Part shown: positions 1 through 4,700 of the stretch, in pieces
How the letters are laid out: every line of letters begins with the position of its first letter
Numbering within the stretch: the stretch's first letter is position 1
From: Berkiella_A sp050252335
Lineage (GTDB): Bacteria; Pseudomonadota; Gammaproteobacteria; Berkiellales; Berkiellaceae
Assembly: GCA_050252335.1 (NCBI GenBank)
Contig: JBFWLB010000090.1
Location: 1-5,401 of the forward strand
Direction: 5' to 3'
DNA: 5,401 nt
Position numbers and translations under genes: made by a program
Notes under the pieces: generated by a model
The model's database searches: none
What the model was told of the DNA's origin: nothing
Seen by the model: the letters and a program-made list of their open reading frames with translations, nothing else

Positions 1-18
1 ACGACGCTCTTCCGATCT
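1..18 (+). other. Illumina adapter remnant (artefact)
   Basis: The bases ACGACGCTCTTCCGATCT are identical to the 3' end of the Illumina TruSeq universal adapter / read 1 primer, including the terminal GATCT that abuts the insert. This is untrimmed sequencing adapter at a contig end, not genome sequence. Genuine sequence begins at base 19. The minus-strand reading frame that enters here stays open through the adapter only by chance, so residues read from bases 1-18 should be discarded. Confidence 0.96.
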
Positions 19-1129
19 GAAGAAAGGTGGCTCTTAACTCTGGCTCAAGATTTTTTCGTTTTTTGATAACATTTTCGTAAAAATTCATTACACATTGATA
101 TTGCTTTGCAGCTTCAGTTTTTCTATAAAATTTTTCAAAAAAATTATGATTGCTTAGAAAATCTAACTGCCCCCCTATCTCCTCACGAAATTTTAATAAT
201 AGAGGCAAAGTTTCGGCAGTTTTTGGGTCAAAATCCTCCTCAATTGTTCGATTCATTTCAACAACTGGGTCCAAATTTCTAAGATTTTTAGCAGTTGTAT
301 GCAAGGCAGAGATATCAGCGGCCTCACTGATAATGGTAGCTATTTTTTTCAAATTCTTAATATCGCGTTCGGATAAAATTAATTTGGACAGTTTATCTAA
401 AATTATTTCATTTTCTGTAGCAATGATATGATTGGCACGAGGATTCGTTAATAACACTTCTCGATGCGTGGGATCCAATAAAAAATTAACTGCTTGATGC
501 AAATCATAAACATTGTGCATCGACGAGATAAGTTCAGCATATTGTTTTAGTAATTCTAGATTTTCTGTTTGTAAAATAATTGCTGCATATTTTTTGGTGG
601 TTATTACATTGCTTGCATCAAAAATCAAATAAGCAAATTTCTCATACAAAAGTGTAATCCATTCTTTTATTTTGGGACGCACTTGATGCAAATATCTATT
701 TTCTACTTCATTATTAATAATGGCTCGTTCTAATCGCGCTGCTTGCTGATAAACCACTTTAGGGCTATATCCCTCTGCCGCAACAATATTTTCTGCATCC
801 GTGACTAGCTTAGATGGTGCACAAAATATTGCCTCTTCTGCCAGCTTGGCAACCTCAATAACTTCTTTTAAATCTTTAGGAAGCGCTATTTTAAAAATGT
901 ATTTATTTACAATATTACCAATTCGAGATTTATGAATGTGGCTGATAAATTTTTCAAGTTCATTTTTTAGCGCTTCAGTATTTGATGTTACTTTTTCATC
1001 TTGCTCATCTATCGTATTGGCAGAAAATTTATCAGCAATATATTCTTCTAAGGTTTGTATTAAAGCCGAGCCAATGGCTACATTTGCACATCTTAGGCTG
1101 GAAAATTTTATAAGGTAAATATTAGGCAT
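19..1129 (-). CDS. Unrecognised large, mostly helical protein (C-terminus cut by contig end)
   Basis: An uninterrupted minus-strand frame runs from an ATG at 1129-1127 to the contig end, about 370 codons with no stop seen. An in-frame TAG at 1147-1145 limits the start, and no good Shine-Dalgarno sequence precedes the ATG. The protein begins MPNIYLIKFSSLRCANVAIG. It is rich in Lys, Glu, Leu, Ile and Asn and reads as successive amphipathic helices, for example IALPKDLKEVIEVAKLAEEA and LSERDIKNLKKIATIISEAA. I see no clear signal peptide, long hydrophobic membrane segment, nucleotide-binding motif or catalytic signature. I do not recognise the family. Long helical proteins without known domains are common among host-interaction proteins of intracellular Legionellales, but that is only context. 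It is divergent from the pan operon. Coding status rests on the length of the open frame at this A+T content. Confidence 0.75.
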
Positions 1130-1253
1130 TAGATTGTTAACTTGCTACATAAAAGGCGATGATTTTACCATCATGTCTAACTAATTACCAAAGCTAGATT
1201 TATAGTGCAGTTACAATTAATTCGATTCGGAAGAAAGCATACTTAATACCACG

Positions 1254-1379
1254 GACAGGCTGCAGGTCTTCTGATTTTTAAAACAGAGAGACACAGTAAA
1301 CTTTACAAGCCCCTCTTTCATTGTGTAAATTGACTCCCGCGATGACTATCAATACAAGAAAGCATCGACAACCTTAGTC
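1254..1379 (-). promoter_or_regulatory. Cobalamin-riboswitch-like folded RNA, probably degenerate
   Basis: Read on the minus strand, conserved cobalamin riboswitch blocks occur in the right order. A P1 5' strand (GAC, then AGGTTG, 1379-1369) pairs with CAGCCTGTC (1262-1254). A P2-like hairpin follows, CGATG (1367-1363) with CATCG (1344-1340). Directly after it comes GGGA (1338-1335), then ACTGTG (1297-1292), then CAGAAGACCTGC (1273-1262), which matches the near-invariant 3' box. The GGTG/CCCCGC part of the core and the GCCACTG peripheral block are missing or unrecognisable, so it may be a relic or a different structured RNA. It would lie about 125 bp upstream of the minus-strand ATG. The order and P1/P2 pairing are visible in the sequence; the family assignment is an inference from remembered consensus. 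Confidence 0.4.
1330..1358 (+). promoter_or_regulatory. Candidate sigma70-type promoter for the panG-panB-panC-coaX operon
   Basis: TTGACT (1330-1335) matches five of six bases of the -35 consensus. It is followed after 17 bp by TACAAG (1353-1358), four of six for the -10 box. Transcription would begin near 1365, leaving a leader of about 40 nt before the panG ATG. The -35 hexamer is also one arm of an inverted repeat, TTGACT/AGTCAA (1330-1335 and 1376-1381). The assignment is by pattern only. Confidence 0.4.
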
Positions 1380-1406
1380 AACCAACCCAAATATAGGACT
1401 TGATCC

Positions 1407-2141
1407 ATGAGACAAGTACCACGATATGCCATTATAGGCACAGGCAAAATGGCTACACATTTTGCGCATTACTTAAAATTACTTGCCATTCCACACACAC
1501 AGATCTCTCGTAATGAAATCACTCCAGAAAAACTTCAAAGTACATTACAGTCTTGCGATAGACTATGTATTTTAATCAGTGATAAGGCCATTCCTGATTT
1601 TATTGACGCGTATGCACTTAGATATAATAATAAAATCATACATTTCTCAGGGAGCCTTGTTGTTGAGGGATGTTATAGTGCGCATCCATTGATGACATTC
1701 GGCGCTGAATTATATACGCAAGAGCAATATCAATCGTTTCCTTTCATTATAGAGCAAGAAGGTAGTAGTTTTGATAACCTTCTTCCTGGGATCCCCAATA
1801 AACATTATCAAATACCTAAAAATTTAAAGCCTTTTTATCACAGCCTATGTGTAATGAGTGGAAATTTTAGCTGTATTTTATGGCAAAAATATTTTAGCGA
1901 ATTGCAAAAGACATTTAATATTTCACAAAAAGATGCAAAGCCTTATTTAAATATTATTTTTCAAAATATTTTCAACAACCCTCATTCCGCTTTAACAGGG
2001 CCATTGGCACGCCAAGATAAATCGACCATTGAGTCTAATCTCAATGCTTTAAACAATGATCCCTTTCAAGCGATTTACCAAGCTTTTGTAACCGCTTTTC
2101 AAAATATACAACAGGAGGCTCTCGGCCATGAAAATCACTGA
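1407..2141 (+). CDS. panG: Ketopantoate reductase, PanG type (Rossmann-like / DUF2520 family)
   Basis: This 244-residue cytosolic enzyme is predicted to reduce 2-ketopantoate to D-pantoate with NAD(P)H, the second step of pantothenate synthesis. The N-terminus carries a Rossmann loop, GTGKMA (residues 11-16), after a short beta strand. SRN at 34-36 follows the second strand, where a cofactor phosphate could bind. Family hallmarks follow: HFSGS at 79-83, HPLMTF at 93-98, YHSLCVMSGN at 144-153, and LTGPLAR with a nearby Asp at 196-204 in the helical C-terminal domain. PanG was described in Francisella tularensis, which lacks panE and ilvC, with homologues reported in Coxiella and Enterococcus. 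The position directly ahead of panB supports this role over a generic oxidoreductase. The start has TAGGA (1394-1398) 8 nt upstream. The 3' end overlaps panB by 14 nt. Not classical PanE, whose motifs differ. Confidence 0.85.
   Translation: MRQVPRYAIIGTGKMATHFAHYLKLLAIPHTQISRNEITPEKLQSTLQSCDRLCILISDKAIPDFIDAYALRYNNKIIHFSGSLVVEGCYSAHPLMTFGAELYTQEQYQSFPFIIEQEGSSFDNLLPGIPNKHYQIPKNLKPFYHSLCVMSGNFSCILWQKYFSELQKTFNISQKDAKPYLNIIFQNIFNNPHSALTGPLARQDKSTIESNLNALNNDPFQAIYQAFVTAFQNIQQEALGHENH
2113..2118 (+). promoter_or_regulatory. Ribosome-binding site of panB inside panG
   Basis: A full AGGAGG lies 9 nt before the panB ATG at 2128, inside the last codons of panG. It is the strongest Shine-Dalgarno sequence in the operon. 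It fixes the panB start, and with the 14-nt overlap it suggests translational coupling of panG and panB. Confidence 0.8.
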
Positions 2142-2913
2142 ACTCAAAAATGCTAAATTAAAAAATGATAAAATTACGATGGTAACCTGCTACGATTTTT
2201 GGAGTGCGAAAATCATTGCAAAGACTCAGATTGATATGATTTTGGTAGGTGACTCATTAGCCATGGTTATGCATGGATATACGACAACTGTACCCGCAAC
2301 GGTTGACCTAATGTGCTTACACATACAAGCAGTTGCTAAAGGGGCACCTAACAAATTGATTATCGGAGATATGCCTTTCTTGTCCTACAGAAAATCTCTC
2401 AATCAAACCATGCTGGCTGTTGAAAAACTCATGCAAAGTGGTAGCCACGCAGTAAAACTTGAAGGTGGGCTTGGTAATGAAGATGCAATTAAACATATCG
2501 TTCAATCAGGTGTTTCTGTGCTTGGACATATTGGTCTGACCCCACAATCAATTCATCAACTAGGTGGACACAAAGTACAAGGTCATGAAGATACAAAAGC
2601 AAACACACTGCTCACAGAAGCTAAAATACTGGAAGATGCTGGGTGTTGCGCCGTTGTATTAGAATGCGTGCCTGAAATCTTAGCAGAACAAATTACCCAA
2701 GAATTAAGCATCCCCACTATTGGCATTGGCGCTGGTAATAAAGTAGATGGACAAGTATTAGTTTTACAAGATTTGCTCGGCATGGATCCCGAATTCCAAC
2801 CTAAATTTTTACGCAAATATTTAAATGGCTTCGATTTATTAAAAGATGCCCTCAATCAATATAGCACAGAAGTTAAATCGGGTGCTTTTCCTGCTGACTA
2901 TCATAGCTATTAA
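2128..2913 (+). CDS. panB: 3-methyl-2-oxobutanoate hydroxymethyltransferase
   Basis: PanB transfers a hydroxymethyl group from 5,10-methylene-tetrahydrofolate to 2-ketoisovalerate, giving ketopantoate, the first committed step of pantothenate synthesis. The 261-residue length matches the usual ~264 of this Mg-dependent TIM-barrel family. Ligands equivalent to E. coli Asp45, Asp84, Lys112, Glu114 and catalytic Glu181 are seen as Asp42 (VGDS), Asp81 (GDMPF), Lys110, Glu112 (KLEGG) and Glu179 (VLECVP). Other hallmarks are GHIGLTPQS (133-141), GGHKVQG (146-152), and IGIGAG followed by DGQVLV. The C-terminus ends SGAFPADYHSY, close to the family's SGxYPxxxHSF ending. It overlaps panG by 14 nt and is followed by panC after 17 nt. 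Its product is the substrate of the upstream-encoded PanG. Full length with no missing catalytic residue. Confidence 0.97.
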   Translation: MKITELKNAKLKNDKITMVTCYDFWSAKIIAKTQIDMILVGDSLAMVMHGYTTTVPATVDLMCLHIQAVAKGAPNKLIIGDMPFLSYRKSLNQTMLAVEKLMQSGSHAVKLEGGLGNEDAIKHIVQSGVSVLGHIGLTPQSIHQLGGHKVQGHEDTKANTLLTEAKILEDAGCCAVVLECVPEILAEQITQELSIPTIGIGAGNKVDGQVLVLQDLLGMDPEFQPKFLRKYLNGFDLLKDALNQYSTEVKSGAFPADYHSY

Positions 2914-2930
2914 TCAATGGAGCTCAAAAT

Positions 2931-3731
2931 ATGCAAATGATTGAATCCATTTCTGAATGGAAAAAAATTAGAAGTACTTTGCAAAATCAGAGTATCGGCT
3001 TTGTTCCCACAATGGGTAACCTTCATGCTGGTCATGCCTCTTTATTACAAAGAAGCATCCATGAAAATAGCACAACCATTTTAAGTATATTTGTTAACCC
3101 TACCCAATTTAATGATGCAAATGATTTGAATCGTTATCCAAAGACTTTAGAAGCTGATCTTGATATGGCTCGAAATTTAGGTGTTGATTATGTGTTTTTC
3201 CCTAATACAGACATGATGTACCCTGATGAATATCGATATAGAGTCACGGAAAATACCTTTAGCGCTCAATTAGAGGGGCAACATAGACCAGGGCATTTCG
3301 ATGGGGTACTCACTGTCGTGCTCAAATTATTTAATCTGATTAAGCCACATAAAGCATATTTTGGTGAGAAAGATAGACAGCAATTACTCTTAATTCAAGA
3401 TATGGTAAAAGCCTTATTTTTGGATATAGAGATTATCGCCTGCCCTACTATTCGAGATGCCTCTGGCCTTGCTTTAAGTTCCCGCAATCAATTCTTATCT
3501 ATAGAAAACAAACGGTTAGCTGCTAGATTCCCTGAAATCCTACAAAGCAATAGCGCCTCCGATGAAATTGTTGGTCAACTATCAAATTTAGGGTTTGTGG
3601 TAGATTATGTACAAGACTATGGTCAATATCGCTTTGGTGCGGTTAAAATACAGTCCATAAGATTAATTGACAATTTTGATATACCCACAACAGATGATTC
3701 TGTGGTTAGGCGGCGAGTGTACGAGCAATAG
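2931..3731 (+). CDS. panC: Pantothenate synthetase (pantoate--beta-alanine ligase)
   Basis: PanC condenses pantoate with beta-alanine using ATP, through a pantoyl-adenylate, to give pantothenate. The 266 residues contain the nucleotidyltransferase signatures PTMGNLHAGH (26-35, with the HxGH motif), FVNPTQF (54-60), GHFDGV (121-126), FGEKDRQQ (144-151) and the ATP-closing loop LSSRNQ (182-187). The expected C-terminal strand RLIDN is at 244-248. The ATG at 2931 is chosen because TGGAG (2918-2922) lies 8 nt upstream; the ATG at 2937 would be 14 nt away. The last ~13 residues (about TDDSVVRRRVYEQ) and the TAG stop are encoded inside a palindromic element, so the native C-terminus seems to have been replaced. 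The catalytic parts are intact and the enzyme should work. beta-Alanine must come from elsewhere, since panD is not here. Confidence 0.96.
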   Translation: MQMIESISEWKKIRSTLQNQSIGFVPTMGNLHAGHASLLQRSIHENSTTILSIFVNPTQFNDANDLNRYPKTLEADLDMARNLGVDYVFFPNTDMMYPDEYRYRVTENTFSAQLEGQHRPGHFDGVLTVVLKLFNLIKPHKAYFGEKDRQQLLLIQDMVKALFLDIEIIACPTIRDASGLALSSRNQFLSIENKRLAARFPEILQSNSASDEIVGQLSNLGFVVDYVQDYGQYRFGAVKIQSIRLIDNFDIPTTDDSVVRRRVYEQ

Positions 3732-3832
3732 AAGTGTATACAAAATACATGACTATTGTGAGATGTGCGAAGCCAACAACACCAAAGATTCATCTGCGAA
3801 GGTTATAAGCGAAGCTGAGAGGAACCCCACAA
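3684..3832. repeat. Palindromic insertion element between panC and coaX, flanked by 7-bp direct repeats
   Basis: A long imperfect palindrome centres near 3742. Its core is a hairpin: CAATAG (3726-3731), AA, GTGTAT, loop ACAAA, ATACAT, GA, CTATTG (3753-3758). The outer arms CAGATGATTCT (3691-3701) and AGATTCATCTG (3786-3796) pair with one mismatch. Between them GGCGGCG (3709-3715) pairs partly with CGAAGCC (3769-3775). CCCACAA occurs at both edges, 3684-3690 and 3826-3832, exactly 142 bp apart, like a target duplication. GCGAAG occurs three times in the right half. The element carries the last panC codons and stop and the coaX Shine-Dalgarno. It resembles Rickettsia palindromic elements in size, shape and tolerance of coding sequence, but I cannot assign it to a named family. 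No second copy is seen in this window. Confidence 0.75.
3817..3824 (+). promoter_or_regulatory. Ribosome-binding site of coaX, supplied by the palindromic element
   Basis: GAGAGGAA lies 9 nt upstream of the coaX ATG at 3834 and is the only Shine-Dalgarno-like sequence near it. It falls inside the 142-bp inserted unit, so coaX translation now seems to depend on sequence brought by the element rather than on coupling from panC. Confidence 0.55.
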
Positions 3833-3833
3833 G

Positions 3834-4601
3834 ATGCTTTTATGTTTAGATGTCGGCAATTCACAAATTTTTGCTGGGTTATTTGATAACCAAAGCTTGG
3901 TCTTAAAATTTCGCTACGATAGCCGACATAGCTTTACATCCGATCAATTTGGCGTTTTCGTGAGAGGTCTCTTGCGAGAACATAATTTTGATCCCCAAAG
4001 CATTAAGCAAGTAGCCTTGGCTTCTGTGGTGCCTGAACTGGATTACTCCATTCGTGCAGGATGTATAAAATATTTGAATTGCGATCCTTTTATTTTAAAA
4101 GCAGGTGTTAAAACAGGCCTAAAGATAAAATACCACAATCCACTTGAAGTGGGTGCCGATCGCATCGCAAATGCCATTGCCGCCTGCTCTCAATTTCCAA
4201 ATCAAAATATTATGATTGTGAGTCTCGGAACTGCGACTACTTTTTGTTGTATTACAGCAGACAAATCCTATCTGGGAGGCGCCATTTTTCCTGGTTTTTC
4301 ACTCTGTATGAATGCATTACAAGAAGGCACCTCAAAATTAAAATCTGTTAGTATTGCCAAGCCTGAACAAGTGGTTGGTCAATCCACCTATCATGCCATC
4401 CAATCTGGCTTGTATTATGGGCAATTAGGCTCAATTAAAGAACAGATTTTTCAAGCTACTAAAACGGTATTTAACCAAAAGCCCCCCTGTGTTATTGGTA
4501 CGGGTGGTTTTAGTCACCTATTCGAAGGTGAAACCGTCTTTAATGCGATAATTCCTGATCTTGTATTACATGGCATTCGTCTTGCAAATAATCAGCAATG
4601 A
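3834..4601 (+). CDS. coaX: Type III pantothenate kinase
   Basis: CoaX phosphorylates pantothenate with ATP to 4'-phosphopantothenate, the first step of coenzyme A synthesis. The type III family needs a monovalent cation, works as a dimer and is not CoA-feedback-inhibited like type I CoaA. The 255 residues show the ASKHA-fold signatures: phosphate loop LDVGNS (5-10, Asp6), NPLEVGADRIANA (102-114, Asp109), LGTATTF (131-137), YLGGAIFPG (146-154) and the adenosine-binding GTGGF (222-226). Length is normal. One oddity is Ser130, where relatives have Asp just before the GTAT motif (usually DxGTAT). The ATG at 3834 gives the expected MLLxLDVGNS beginning. It is the last gene of the pan operon, 102 nt after the present panC stop, a gap made by the palindromic element. 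It takes the product of PanC directly, so the operon runs into CoA synthesis. Confidence 0.95.
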   Translation: MLLCLDVGNSQIFAGLFDNQSLVLKFRYDSRHSFTSDQFGVFVRGLLREHNFDPQSIKQVALASVVPELDYSIRAGCIKYLNCDPFILKAGVKTGLKIKYHNPLEVGADRIANAIAACSQFPNQNIMIVSLGTATTFCCITADKSYLGGAIFPGFSLCMNALQEGTSKLKSVSIAKPEQVVGQSTYHAIQSGLYYGQLGSIKEQIFQATKTVFNQKPPCVIGTGGFSHLFEGETVFNAIIPDLVLHGIRLANNQQ

Positions 4602-4660
4602 TTCATATCAATCAAAACTCAATATTTGCTTTAAATTAGGCGCTATCTAGCATCTATCAC

Positions 4661-4684
4661 TCTGGAGACCATATAGTCTCCAGA
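4661..4684. terminator. Hairpin between convergent coaX and ankyrin gene, possible terminator
   Basis: A perfect 9-bp inverted repeat, TCTGGAGAC (4661-4669) and GTCTCCAGA (4676-4684), surrounds a 6-nt loop, CATATA. It lies 60 bp after the coaX stop and about 17 bp beyond the stop of the opposing ankyrin gene, the usual place for a shared terminator. The T-run is poor on both strands: AAGAATTTT follows on the plus strand and none on the minus strand. It may be a weak or Rho-assisted terminator, or an RNA 3'-end-stabilising hairpin. Confidence 0.55.
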
Positions 4685-4700
4685 AAGAATTTTAACAGCT

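Larger units (their letters stand above)
1130..1406. other. Divergent intergenic region
   Basis: This 277-bp gap separates the minus-strand helical-protein gene from panG. No open frame of note lies within it. It holds a promoter-like pair facing panG and a folded minus-strand element, listed separately. It also has a 10-bp direct repeat, AAGAAAGCAT, at 1231-1240 and 1356-1365. For the minus-strand gene, a TATAAA hexamer is read at 1204-1199, but I find no convincing -35 box at 16-18 bp from it, so that promoter is unresolved. A small inverted repeat, ATGAT/ATCAT, lies near 1159-1174. Confidence 0.6.

Noticed and set aside
150..431. Plus-strand open frame of 93 codons
   Set aside because: It lies antisense to the 370-codon minus-strand frame. 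Its Ser/Phe/Ile-rich translation is what the complement of a Lys/Glu-rich coding sequence gives, and it has no Shine-Dalgarno.
936..1118. Plus-strand open frame of 60 codons
   Set aside because: Also antisense to the long minus-strand gene, low-complexity Ser/Phe-rich, and with no ribosome site.
2317..2505. Minus-strand open frame inside panB
   Set aside because: Shadow of the well-conserved panB gene, with no family resemblance.
2583..2855. Minus-strand open frame of 90 codons inside panB
   Set aside because: Shadow of panB; the Ser/Pro/Thr-rich translation is typical of a complementary-strand artefact.
2937..3731. Alternative panC start at the ATG at 2937
   Set aside because: The Shine-Dalgarno TGGAG is 8 nt from the ATG at 2931 but 14 nt from this one.
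3684..3832. tRNA, CRISPR unit or ERIC element as the explanation for the palindrome
   Set aside because: There is no cloverleaf, no repeated spacer structure, and no match to the ERIC consensus as I remember it.
3667..3849. Plus-strand open frame of 60 codons across the panC-coaX junction
   Set aside because: It overlaps panC in another frame and runs through the palindromic element. Only its last codons (3826-3849) are of interest, as the likely remnant of the old panC C-terminus.
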